Shown: one piece after another, positions 15,801 through 22,511 of the stretch
How positions within the stretch are numbered: the first letter of the stretch is position 1
Layout: each line of letters starts with the position of its first letter
Origin: Limiplasma sp964504385
GTDB taxonomy: Bacteria > Bacillota > Clostridia > Christensenellales > Aristaeellaceae
Direction of reading: 5' to 3'
NCBI GenBank assembly: GCA_964504385.1
Contig: CAZDEF010000006.1
Coordinates: 1 to 53,790 of the forward strand
Length of the DNA stretch: 53,790 nt
Translations under genes and position numbers: made by a program
Notes under the pieces: generated by a model
Told to the model about the DNA's origin: nothing
Database searches by the model: none
What the model saw: only the letters and a program-made list of their open reading frames with translations

Positions 15801-16271
15801 GGCATAGCTGCCCAGATTGATACCAGAGATGTATTCCATGATGATATACGCTGTTCCATTTTCCAGGAAACAGTTCTTTACCGATACCACACCGGGATTG
15901 TTATCGAACCGCGCGACCTTCTGCGCCTCGCGGAAGAAGCGCTCGCGGCCCTGCAGGAAGGATTTTTCATTCTTTCCGGCAAACACATTCACCGTGTGCT
16001 GGCCCTGATCGCGGATCACAACGCCGGAGGGGAAGTATTCCTTGATGGCTACGGGCAGGTGCAGGAACATATCCCAGCCGATATAAGTGATGCCAAAGCC
16101 GCCTTCGCCCAGCACGCACCCCACCATATACTGTCCTTTCAAAATGGTGTGCGGAGGCAGATGGTGCTTTTCAGGCAGGTAGTCCTTCTCTATGAAGCCG
16201 CATTTCGGGCAAGTCTCCTGCTCCATCTCTTTACGGGTCATACAATGCATGCACAGATTCAGGTCTTCCAT
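12888..16271 (-). CDS. Zinc-ribbon receptor Ser/Thr kinase with duplicated LRR ectodomain
   Basis: 1127 residues. Zinc ribbon (CMHC 7-10, CPKC 21-24); kinase domain ~45-320 with GEGGFG (55-60), AIK (Lys77), HRDISPEN (Asp192) and DFG (210-212); transmembrane helix ~334-354; extracytoplasmic region 360-1127. The ectodomain is two homologous units beginning LPTLG(S/P)SLRAFLNANGYQI, at ~379 and ~763, each with leucine-rich repeats such as LTSLDGL and LTNEDLP. Leucine-rich ectodomains usually bind proteins or peptides. The catalytic-loop Lys is Ser. I start at 16271, preceded by GGGGG; an upstream in-frame ATG (16397) lies in another gene's terminator. It is the first gene of the operon and the likely sensor. 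Confidence 0.92.
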   Translation of the reverse strand: MEDLNLCMHCMTRKEMEQETCPKCGFIEKDYLPEKHHLPPHTILKGQYMVGCVLGEGGFGITYIGWDMFLHLPVAIKEYFPSGVVIRDQGQHTVNVFAGKNEKSFLQGRERFFREAQKVARFDNNPGVVSVKNCFLENGTAYIIMEYISGINLGSYAANHGGKLSMAETLRLLKTPILTLGELHRALTFHRDISPENLMLEPNGTVKLIDFGSAMESDSEKQTRVLMVRTGYSPVEMYSSSGKDGAYSDVYSMAATIYKLITGVTPPSATDRLDNDPLVCPSMLGVRDITPAQEKALMKAMAVQVCDRYQNVDEFYQELYGNGSLKKPARGRRTAALAAVLCVVVLLAAGLWFGSREKQPVLAPAPTAFPTVEEADVSLTLPTLGSSLRAFLNANGYQIAENDPIPEEALANIAGLRILNGDIQYWLRDEYGYRDESGVYGHPEQKGDIITFARSWLGYGRAAGEMTGELDLAELSRMTSLDYLSIWDWRVTNVEALGTQPRFRELYLDNCGLTNEDLPTIAKVMNDDPAGGTLNIANNQLTSLDGLKGMPDLYGLNVSYNQLTSAAGIANLKVHNATFEGNPALSLSELSGSRMIAEIEECAFPATDDFAILPEMKSLKSFELFTNGRPSVVLDLSLLDTVQELRSFSLSDCIVTNVGSFCKAHPELKHLALSTCQLTDDVLPAFASLEKLESLDIGYNELTSVQDLPWQKMKTLQALNIEGNYIADLSPLNGYTGELIAGNQCELSQLESIRQERNASAAYSLPTLGPSLRAFLNANGYQIADDELIPQDALLRISAVRIMDDHIEYWIRDEEGNYEWPNTNAHSYCREWVTGSMEPAGAKTGEIDLAEFSRMYALEYLSIWDWQVTNVEALGNTPRFNDLYLDNCGLTNDDLSIIAKVMMQTDAELNLANNQLTSLEKLAGVKELEFLNLRHNQLTSLSGIADMKVQMVQTFGNPITSIRDLSGSTLIANVERFELPVLDDYSLAAEMKNLSAFWIYPDPANPITLDLAFFANAKRLDEFEISNCILQNLESFCQDHPQLLHLGMVQCQITDDKLPALASLEKLEWLDLGFNRLTSVETLPWRSMPKLQELNLNENALSDLFPLNGYKGTLHTENQRDAAEMEN
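12891..15137 (-). repeat. Intragenic duplication of the LRR unit
   Basis: Two long direct repeats, about 13986-15137 and 12891-13985, encode ectodomain units of roughly 384 and 365 residues with the same order of elements: LPTLG opening, Y-W-(L/I)-R-D-E strand, LDLAELSRM or IDLAEFSRM, SIWDW, LRR array, then an ENLAL-type tail. Protein similarity is high but DNA has drifted, so the duplication is not recent. Confidence 0.85.
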
Positions 16272-16295
16272 GCTCTTTATCCCCCTTCTCGCGTC

Positions 16296-16336
16296 TTTTC
16301 CCTCATGAAGTGATTGTATTATAGCATGAGGAAAAA
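16296..16336 (-). promoter_or_regulatory. Extended -10 promoter and inverted repeat of the signalling operon
   Basis: On minus, TGC-TATAAT (16318-16326) is an extended -10 element about 45 bases upstream of the LRR kinase start; the -35 region is poor. Flanking it is an inverted repeat with 12-base arms (TTTTCCCTCATG at 16296-16307, CATGAGGAAAAA at 16325-16336, one mismatch). The arms could bind a dimeric regulator over the -10. The promoter call is moderate and the operator call an inference. Confidence 0.55.
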
Positions 16337-16361
16337 TCAACTTTTTCCGTGAATTTCCCGT

Positions 16362-16401
16362 AAAAAAAGCAATGGCGGCCCCGAACGTTGCCGTCATTGC
16401 T
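16362..16401 (-). terminator. Terminator of the aromatic operon
   Basis: On minus, AGCAATGACGG pairs with CCGCCATTGCT (one mismatch) and is followed by a run of seven T. It lies 17 bases after the aroQ stop and separates the aro operon from the signalling operon. Confidence 0.85.
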
Positions 16402-16417
16402 ACGGGAGAAACTCGTT

Positions 16418-16861
16418 TTAGTGTACTTCTTTTTGCAAGTATTCCTTCAGCAGCAGAATGGCTTCCTCATACCCCTGAAAGCCTTTGCCCTTGATCTGGG
16501 CAATGCAGGCCATGGCCGGGTAGCTCACATGGCGGAAGCTCTCCCGCTGGCTCACATCGCTGAGATGCACCTCCACCGCCGGCAGCGCCACCGCCTTGAG
16601 CGCGTCCAGAATAGCGATGCTGGTGTGCGTGTAGGCCGCAGGGTTGATGACGATCCCGTCCGCCTTGCCAAGCGCCGACTGGATCACATCCACCAGCACG
16701 CCCTCATAATTGCTCTGGAAACACTCCACTTCGATTCCTTCGCGGGCGCACACATCCTTGATATACTGAATGAGCGCCTGAAAATCCTGCCTGCCGTAGA
16801 TGGCCGGTTCCCGAATGCCGAGCAGGTTCAGGTTAGGGCCGTTGAGCACATAGAGCTTCAT
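16418..16861 (-). CDS. aroQ: Type II 3-dehydroquinate dehydratase
   Basis: 147 residues, the normal length of the type II enzyme. It begins KLYVLNGPNLNLLGIREPAIYG with the catalytic Tyr of the lid, then INPAAYTHTSIAI and VEVHLSDVSQRESFRH, the substrate-binding and catalytic His motifs. It converts 3-dehydroquinate to 3-dehydroshikimate, the third step of the shikimate pathway. The ATG lies 29 bases inside the upstream aroE-aroK gene, in another frame, so translation is coupled. It is the last gene of the operon. Confidence 0.96.
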   Translation of the reverse strand: MKLYVLNGPNLNLLGIREPAIYGRQDFQALIQYIKDVCAREGIEVECFQSNYEGVLVDVIQSALGKADGIVINPAAYTHTSIAILDALKAVALPAVEVHLSDVSQRESFRHVSYPAMACIAQIKGKGFQGYEEAILLLKEYLQKEVH

Positions 16862-18086
16862 CAAATGCCTCCTTGATGGCCTGCGCGCAGGAGTCCAGCG
16901 TGCCTTCGTTGGCAAACGCCGCATCAGCGCAGGCGGTATACATGGGCTGCCGCTCCTGCCACATGGCGTCCAGCGCCTCGCGGCTTGGGGAAAGCGGTCT
17001 GCCTTCGGTGGATAAAAGGCGGGTGCTTCGGGTGATGTGCGCCACAAAGCCGTTCATGCGCAGCAGGCGGCGGTTCTGCTGGCGCTTCACCGCGCCTCCG
17101 CCGGTCACGATGATCTGCCCGCCAGTGCTGGCGAAGCGCTGCACCTGCTGGCTTTCCCGCTCTCGGAAGCCCGCCTCGCCCTCCACAGCAAAGATCTGCG
17201 GGATCGCCATTCCCGCGGCTTTTTCAATCTCCACATCCAGGTCCACCAGCGGCATTTCCAGCGTCCGGGCCAGCATAGCGCCCAGCGTGCTCTTGCCGCA
17301 GCCCGGCATGCCCACCAGCACCAGATTGGTCACGCTCTTGCGCAGGGCTTTTTCCGCCGCCTGCGCTTCATCAGCTGTGACCGTCTCGCCCGTAAAAAGC
17401 TCGCACGCGCACACCGCCTGATACACCAGCATGGACAGTCCGCCCTCGCAGGGAATGCCCAGCAGCTGCGCCTGCTCCAGCAGCTGCGTGCGCAGCGGAT
17501 TGTAGATCACGTCCAGCACGCCCTTGAGGTGCGGAAACAGCGTCAGATCCACCGGGCGCGCATCCGTCTCCGGATACATGCCCACCGGCGTGGCGTTGAT
17601 CAGATACTCCGCATCGGCATGGCGCTCGAGGTGCGCATAGTCGTTTTCGCCCGAACGGGAGATGACAACAGCCTCTCCCCTGTTCTGGCGCACCATATCG
17701 CAGGCGGTCAGCGATGTGCCGCCGCTGCCCAGCACCAGCGTTTTCTTTCCGGCAAAGCGGATCCCGGCGCGGCGCGCCATCTCGCTCATGCCGTAAAGAT
17801 CCGTGTTGTCGCCATACAGCGTGCCGTCCGGCCTGCGCACGACGGTATTCACCGCCCCGATCCGCCGGGCGTTCTCCCCCATTTCGCTCAGGTAGGGAAT
17901 CACCGCTTTTTTATAGGGGATGGTCACATTCATGCCGTCGAACGCGCCTTCCCGCATCCATGCATCCAGCGCCTGCGGCGGCATGGGCCACAGGTCGTAG
18001 CGGTAGTCGCGCAGCAGACCGTGCAGCGTTTTGGAATGGCTATGCCCCAGCTTTTCGCCGATCAGACCAAACTGTTTCACATTCAT
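16833..18086 (-). CDS. aroE-aroK: Shikimate dehydrogenase-shikimate kinase fusion
   Basis: 417 residues. Residues 1-~255 are shikimate dehydrogenase: GEKLGHSHSKTLH substrate loop, NVTIPYKK with catalytic Lys, GAVNT, a Rossmann glycine motif VLGSGGTS and NATPVGMYP. Residues ~260-417 are shikimate kinase: Walker A GMPGCGKST, DLDVEIEK, FRERES and GGGAV with NRRLL. Together they carry out NADPH-dependent reduction of dehydroshikimate and ATP-dependent phosphorylation of shikimate. The two are usually separate proteins in bacteria. The join shows no stop or frameshift, so the fusion is genuine. Its substrate is made by the downstream overlapping aroQ product. Confidence 0.95.
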   Translation of the reverse strand: MNVKQFGLIGEKLGHSHSKTLHGLLRDYRYDLWPMPPQALDAWMREGAFDGMNVTIPYKKAVIPYLSEMGENARRIGAVNTVVRRPDGTLYGDNTDLYGMSEMARRAGIRFAGKKTLVLGSGGTSLTACDMVRQNRGEAVVISRSGENDYAHLERHADAEYLINATPVGMYPETDARPVDLTLFPHLKGVLDVIYNPLRTQLLEQAQLLGIPCEGGLSMLVYQAVCACELFTGETVTADEAQAAEKALRKSVTNLVLVGMPGCGKSTLGAMLARTLEMPLVDLDVEIEKAAGMAIPQIFAVEGEAGFRERESQQVQRFASTGGQIIVTGGGAVKRQQNRRLLRMNGFVAHITRSTRLLSTEGRPLSPSREALDAMWQERQPMYTACADAAFANEGTLDSCAQAIKEAFDEALCAQRP

Positions 18087-18089
18087 CCC

Positions 18090-19229
18090 TCAAATCTCGC
18101 TGTAGCTGCCCAGATAAGTAAAGGTCTCGGGCCCTTCGTCCAGTTCGCTGAGCAGCTGCAATGCAGCCTCGTCATACACGGAAGCATCCAGATCAAAATA
18201 GAACATGAACTCAAAATCCGTCCCAGCCAGCGGGCGGCTTTCCAGCTTGGTCAGGTTCAGCCCCAGTGCGGCGAAGCGGGCGATCATGCTGTACAGCGCG
18301 CCGGGCTTGTGCTGCACATTGAGCATCAGGCTCATCTTATTCGCGCCGGGATAGATCTCCAGCTGCTTGGAGATGCAGATGAAACGGGTGAAATTGCTGT
18401 CGCTGTTGGAAATGTCCGTTTTGAGTATGCTCAAGCCGTACAGCGCGGCGCACACCGGCGCGGAAATGGCGGCGATATCCCGTCTGTCGGACTGGCTCAC
18501 CATCTGCGCAGCCACGGCGGTATTCTCGCACACCGTCACCTTTACGCCCTTGAGCGATTTCAGGAACTCGCTGCACTGTCCGATAGCCTGTTCGTGGCTG
18601 ACAACTTCGCGGATATCCGAAACTGCGACTCCCGGCTTGGCCATCAGCCGATGGTCGATCTTCAGCCGCACGCTGCGCACGATGGAGAAACGATACTTGC
18701 GCATCAGATCGTGCACCTCGGTCACAGAACCGTAGGAGCTGTTTTCGACCGGCAGCACGCCATAGCGGCACAGGCCGCTGTCGATGGCCTGAAACACACC
18801 CTCAAAACGCTTGAAATAGGTGATGCTGGGCAGGGCGAACAGCTTATCGCACGCCTGCTGGCTGTACGCTCCCTCCACGCCCTGACAGGCCACCACCGCC
18901 TGCTTGGGGAAGAGCTTGGGCGTTTCTTCAATAGCGCGGGCGATATGGTTGGTCAGGCCGGATCCGCGCGTGATATAGCGCTGCTGGTAGCTGCGGCTGA
19001 TGTCGAACAGCGTGTTGTACAGCAGCTTTACATACATGGCCATCTCCTCGCCCACGGCGGCCGTCTGGCGGTTGAGCACATCGCGCTCCCGCGCAGGGTC
19101 GAACACGGGCAGACCATTTTCCTTTTTATATTGGGCGATCTGCAGCGCCACATGCATGCGATTTTCGAAGTTTTTCACCAATTGCGCGTCGATCTCGTTG
19201 ATCTGCTTGCGCAGTTCCTGAATATCCAT
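18090..19229 (-). CDS. pheA: Bifunctional chorismate mutase-prephenate dehydratase
   Basis: 379 residues in three parts: an AroQ-fold chorismate mutase (1-~90, MDIQELRKQINEIDAQLV), prephenate dehydratase (~105-290, with GVEGAYSQQA, VENSSYGSV and the catalytic NSDSNFTRF), and a C-terminal ACT domain (~298-379, HKPGALYSMI and LESRPLAG) that normally binds phenylalanine for feedback inhibition. It channels chorismate through prephenate to phenylpyruvate. It stands 18 bases after aroB and ends 3 bases before the aroE-aroK start. Phe feedback here would complement transcriptional control by the Phe/Tyr leader peptide. Confidence 0.96.
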   Translation of the reverse strand: MDIQELRKQINEIDAQLVKNFENRMHVALQIAQYKKENGLPVFDPARERDVLNRQTAAVGEEMAMYVKLLYNTLFDISRSYQQRYITRGSGLTNHIARAIEETPKLFPKQAVVACQGVEGAYSQQACDKLFALPSITYFKRFEGVFQAIDSGLCRYGVLPVENSSYGSVTEVHDLMRKYRFSIVRSVRLKIDHRLMAKPGVAVSDIREVVSHEQAIGQCSEFLKSLKGVKVTVCENTAVAAQMVSQSDRRDIAAISAPVCAALYGLSILKTDISNSDSNFTRFICISKQLEIYPGANKMSLMLNVQHKPGALYSMIARFAALGLNLTKLESRPLAGTDFEFMFYFDLDASVYDEAALQLLSELDEGPETFTYLGSYSEI

Positions 19230-19247
19230 CCTGTTCCGCCTTTCTGC

Positions 19248-20309
19248 TTATGCATTCACAGCCAGCCCGACCAGCGCGGAAAGCTCGTCCACGCGGATCT
19301 CCCTGAGCTCGCAGCAGCCGATGCTGCGGGGAAGAACAAAGGTGAGCGTACCGCCCTTTCGTTTTTTATCCGAAAGCGCCGCGCTACACAGTTCCTCGGC
19401 AGTGAACGTTGCTGCGACCGGCAGATGGTTGGCCAGCAGCACCTCCTTGACGGCTGCCTCTACCTCCGCGCCGCACAGGCCGATCCGCTGCGCCAGCCTT
19501 GCCGCATACACCATGCCGACCGCCACAGCCTGCCCATGCGAAATGCCATAGCAGCTGCATTTTTCAATGGCATGCCCCAGCGTGTGGCCCAGATTCAGCA
19601 GCTGACGGCTACCAGTGTCGCGTTCGTCCGCCTCCACCAGCCCCGCCTTGGCGCGCACACAGGTTTCGATCACGTCCAGCATCTGGTCGTGCCACTGGCC
19701 GTCCCTGAGGCGTTCAAACAGTTCCGCATCGCCCAGCAGGCCATATTTGATGACCTCCGCCGTGCCATCCGCCAGCGTCTCCGGCTTGAGCGTCCACAGC
19801 GCGTCCGGATCGCACAGCACCAGGCGCGGCTGATAAAAAGCACCGGCAAGGTTCTTGCCGGACGGCAGGTTCAGCCCGGTCTTGCCGCCCACGCTGCTGT
19901 CGACCATGGCCAGCAGCGTGGTGGGGATCTGCATGAACGCAACGCCACGCAGGAAGCTGGCCGCCGCAAAGCCTGCCATATCCCCCACCACGCCGCCGCC
20001 CAGAGCCACGATGACATCCGAGCGGGTGAGGTGGTTTTCCGCCAAGAAATTCAGCATGGAGGCCCAGACGGTCAGGTTCTTGTTCTCCTCGCCATGCGGG
20101 ATGGCGAAGCGGCACACCTCAAAGCCACCCTGCTGCAGGGCATGCTCCACCTGTCCGCCGCAGAGCGCATCCACCGTATCATCCGTCAGAACGGCCGCCT
20201 TGCAGGTTCGGCCCAGCGTCTGTTTGAGAAGGCTGCCCGCCTCCTCCATCAGGCCCCGTTCAATGAGCACGTCATAGGGGCTTCCCGCATTCACATGCAC
20301 CTTTCTCAC
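19248..20309 (-). CDS. aroB: 3-dehydroquinate synthase
   Basis: 353 residues. The hallmark segment GGGVVGDMAGFAAASFLRG followed by PTTLLAMVDSSVGGKTGLN is complete, as is the metal-binding LNLGHTLGHAIE and the later HGQAVAVGM. It converts DAHP to 3-dehydroquinate with NAD and a divalent metal. The start codon overlaps the tyrA stop by 4 bases (ATGA), so translation is coupled. Length is normal. Confidence 0.97.
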   Translation of the reverse strand: MRKVHVNAGSPYDVLIERGLMEEAGSLLKQTLGRTCKAAVLTDDTVDALCGGQVEHALQQGGFEVCRFAIPHGEENKNLTVWASMLNFLAENHLTRSDVIVALGGGVVGDMAGFAAASFLRGVAFMQIPTTLLAMVDSSVGGKTGLNLPSGKNLAGAFYQPRLVLCDPDALWTLKPETLADGTAEVIKYGLLGDAELFERLRDGQWHDQMLDVIETCVRAKAGLVEADERDTGSRQLLNLGHTLGHAIEKCSCYGISHGQAVAVGMVYAARLAQRIGLCGAEVEAAVKEVLLANHLPVAATFTAEELCSAALSDKKRKGGTLTFVLPRSIGCCELREIRVDELSALVGLAVNA

Positions 20310-21154
20310 GGCTCATCATCCTTTCTATCCACGATCTCCTTGCGCTCCGTGCCTTCCTTGAGCAACGCGTACAGCTGCTGCCCGTCTGCTGTTTCCAGTG
20401 CGCTGCGGTATTCGTTCAGATGGCCGATCAGCGCGTCCAGCTCGCTCAGCAGCGGCTCGCGGTTGAGCAGGAACAGCTCCGTCCACATGGCAGGGTGCAG
20501 CCTTGCCACGCGGGTCATATCGCGGAAGCTGCCGGCCGAGAAGCCGTGGTGCTCCATCGCCTCCGGGCTTTTGACATAGGCGCTGGACACCACATGGGCC
20601 AGCTGCGATGTGTAGCCGATCACGCGGTCGTGCTCTTCGGGCGTGGTCATCACCACGCGGGCAAAGCCCAGTTCCCGAAAGAAATGCTTCAGTTCCGCCA
20701 GCTCCTGAATGCTGATGCCGGGCGGCGGCGTTAAGATCATGGAAGCATTCTGGAACAGTGCCCCATTGGCATGATCGAAACCGGAATACTCGATGCCAGC
20801 CATCGGGTGTCCGCCCACAAACAGGAAACCATTCTCCTGCGCCACCTGAAACAGCGGCTCGCACACGGCGCGCTTCACGCCGCACAGGTCGATGACCGTT
20901 GCCCCCTTGCGGATCCTGTGCGCATTCTCCTGCACATAGGCGACCGCTGCCTTGGGCCATGTGGCCACCAGCACCATATCGCAGATGGGCAGACGTTCCG
21001 GCGTCAGCTCCACATCAATGGCTTCCAGCAGCTTGGCCTTGAACATCACCTGCGGATCCGTATCCATGCCAAGGATGGTATGCGGCGTATACTTTTTGAG
21101 CGCTTTGGCCATGGACCCCCCGATGAGCCCCAGACCGATGACTGCAATATTCAT
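20306..21154 (-). CDS. tyrA: Prephenate dehydrogenase
   Basis: 282 residues. N-terminal NAD-binding fold AVIGLGLIGGSMAKAL, then DLCGVKR and the active-site GGHPMAGIEYSGF, followed by the helical dimerisation domain containing EEHDRVIGYTSQLAHV. It oxidatively decarboxylates prephenate to 4-hydroxyphenylpyruvate for tyrosine. There is no C-terminal ACT domain; the protein ends soon after the dehydrogenase domain, so Tyr feedback at this enzyme is less likely. It starts 2 bases after aroF ends. Confidence 0.95.
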   Translation of the reverse strand: MNIAVIGLGLIGGSMAKALKKYTPHTILGMDTDPQVMFKAKLLEAIDVELTPERLPICDMVLVATWPKAAVAYVQENAHRIRKGATVIDLCGVKRAVCEPLFQVAQENGFLFVGGHPMAGIEYSGFDHANGALFQNASMILTPPPGISIQELAELKHFFRELGFARVVMTTPEEHDRVIGYTSQLAHVVSSAYVKSPEAMEHHGFSAGSFRDMTRVARLHPAMWTELFLLNREPLLSELDALIGHLNEYRSALETADGQQLYALLKEGTERKEIVDRKDDEP

Positions 21155-21156
21155 GT

Positions 21157-22176
21157 TCAGGCCTCCTTCGGCATGTGGTATGCGTGCGGCAGAATGGCGT
21201 TGACCGCCTGCATCACATCGTCAAACGCGGCAGGGGTCAGGGACTGCGCTCCATCGCACAGCGCTTTGGACGGATTGTTATGCACCTCGATCATCAGGCC
21301 GTCCGCGCCGCAGGCGGTGGCTGCCATGGCCATGGGCTTCACCATCCACGCAATGCCGGTCGCATGGCTGGGATCGATGATGACGGGTAGATGAGTGAGT
21401 TTTTTGAGCATGGGCACGGCTGAAAGATCCAGCGTGTTGCGGGTGGCCGTCTCGAAAGTACGGATGCCGCGCTCGCAAAGAATGACATTATCATTTCCGC
21501 CAGCCATGACATACTCCGCGCTCATCAGCAGCTCCTGTAGGGTATTGGCCAAACCGCGCTTGATCAGGATGGGCTTGCCGGTATGCCCCAGCTCCTTCAG
21601 CAGTTCAAAATTCTGCATATTGCGCGCGCCCACCTGGATCACATCCACCTCGTCAAACAACGTAAGCTGGGACAGATCCATGATCTCCGTCACCACGGGC
21701 AGACCGGTGAGCTTCTTGGCCTTGAGCAGCAGCTCCAGCCCATGGCCCCGCAAGCCCTGAAAGGCATAGGGCGATGTGCGCGGCTTGAACGCGCCGCCGC
21801 GCAGCATGGTAGCGCCGGACGTCTTCACCGCCTCGGCCACCTGACAGATCTGCTCCTCGGTTTCGATGCTGCACGGGCCCGCGATCACCGTGAAGGCGCC
21901 GCCGCCCACCTGCGTGCCGCCCACCTTTACGACCGTGTCATCCTCATGGAACTTGCGGTTGGCATTCTTATACGGCTCCTGGACCCGCTTCACATCCTCC
22001 ACAATGTCCAGCGCGCGCAGCAGGTCGATATCCACATGAGAAGTATCGCCCACCAGCCCCAGAATGGTGTGGGTCTGCCCTTCGGTGGGATAGATCGAAA
22101 TATTCAGGCTGTTCAGCCAAGCCATCAGGTTTTGAAGCTGCTTTTCCTCGGGGTTCTTTTTCAGGACGATAATCAT
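21157..22176 (-). CDS. aroF: 3-deoxy-7-phosphoheptulonate (DAHP) synthase, with N-terminal regulatory domain
   Basis: 339 residues of the Thermotoga type (class I-beta). Residues 1-~70 form the ferredoxin-like regulatory domain (MIIVLKKNPEEKQLQNLM..), and the barrel follows with VIAGPCSIETEEQI, GGAFKPRTSPYAFQG, and the metal ligands in DPSHATG and near the C-terminus. It condenses PEP and erythrose 4-phosphate, the first committed step. In related enzymes the N-terminal domain mediates inhibition by Tyr or Phe. I start at the second Met, which follows AAGGAGA; the longer start at 22200 overlaps the attenuator's T run. It is the first structural gene of the operon. Confidence 0.95.
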   Translation of the reverse strand: MIIVLKKNPEEKQLQNLMAWLNSLNISIYPTEGQTHTILGLVGDTSHVDIDLLRALDIVEDVKRVQEPYKNANRKFHEDDTVVKVGGTQVGGGAFTVIAGPCSIETEEQICQVAEAVKTSGATMLRGGAFKPRTSPYAFQGLRGHGLELLLKAKKLTGLPVVTEIMDLSQLTLFDEVDVIQVGARNMQNFELLKELGHTGKPILIKRGLANTLQELLMSAEYVMAGGNDNVILCERGIRTFETATRNTLDLSAVPMLKKLTHLPVIIDPSHATGIAWMVKPMAMAATACGADGLMIEVHNNPSKALCDGAQSLTPAAFDDVMQAVNAILPHAYHMPKEA

Positions 22177-22201
22177 ACTGCCATTCTCCTTCCGTTTCAC
22201 G

Positions 22202-22232
22202 AAAAAACCCTCACGGCATTGGGCCGCGAGGG
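22202..22232 (-). terminator. Attenuator terminator of the aromatic operon
   Basis: On minus, CCCTCGCGG, a 7-nt loop and CCGTGAGGG (one G-U) precede six T. It lies between the leader peptide and aroF, 26 bases before the aroF ATG, so it can only act conditionally. TGAGG of its 3' arm can alternatively pair with CCTCA at 22251-22255. Confidence 0.85.
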
Positions 22233-22260
22233 TGGGGCTTCATCCATTCATGAGGCTTAC

Positions 22261-22350
22261 TCACACAGCACAACGCAAAAGAGCCTTACGCGCAAACGTA
22301 AAGCTAAAGGTAAAGTAATAGGCCGAACCCATATGAAGCTGCTGTTTCAT
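22261..22350 (-). CDS. Phe/Tyr-rich attenuator leader peptide of the aro operon
   Basis: A 29-residue reading frame starting at ATG 22350, 9 bases after a perfect AAAGGAGG and ending TGA at 22261. It contains YYFTFSFTF at residues 11-19: six aromatic residues in nine, the amino acids the operon makes. Codons 22-23 (AGGCT, 22282-22286) can pair with AGCCT at 22253-22257, which itself overlaps the CCTCA that can disrupt the downstream terminator. A ribosome stalled on the Phe codons would cover AGGCT and favour antitermination. This is classic ribosome-mediated attenuation, inferred here from sequence. An inner in-frame ATG at 22332 has no ribosome site. Confidence 0.88.
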   Translation of the reverse strand: MKQQLHMGSAYYFTFSFTFARKALLRCAV

Positions 22351-22384
22351 CCGAGCCGACCTCCTTTGCCTTGTGCTTAGTCGG

Positions 22385-22413
22385 AGCATAACACGTTCGG
22401 CGGCGCGTGTCAA
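22385..22413 (-). promoter_or_regulatory. Promoter of the aromatic operon
   Basis: On minus, TTGACA, a 17-base spacer and TATGCT form a near-consensus housekeeping promoter 35 bases upstream of the leader-peptide ATG, followed by the leader's ribosome site. Confidence 0.9.
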
Positions 22414-22511
22414 TGCCTTTTGCCTCAAAAAAACAATCAAAAGGCAGGATTCCGCCCTGCGCGCTCAGAAATAGATACCCTGTGCATTTTGCGAAAGGAA
22501 GCTATTCTCCG

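Noticed and set aside
17037..20579. 1180-codon open frame on plus across the aromatic operon
   Set aside because: It is the antisense of aroE-aroK, pheA and aroB, His/Gln/Arg-rich, no ribosome site and no family similarity.
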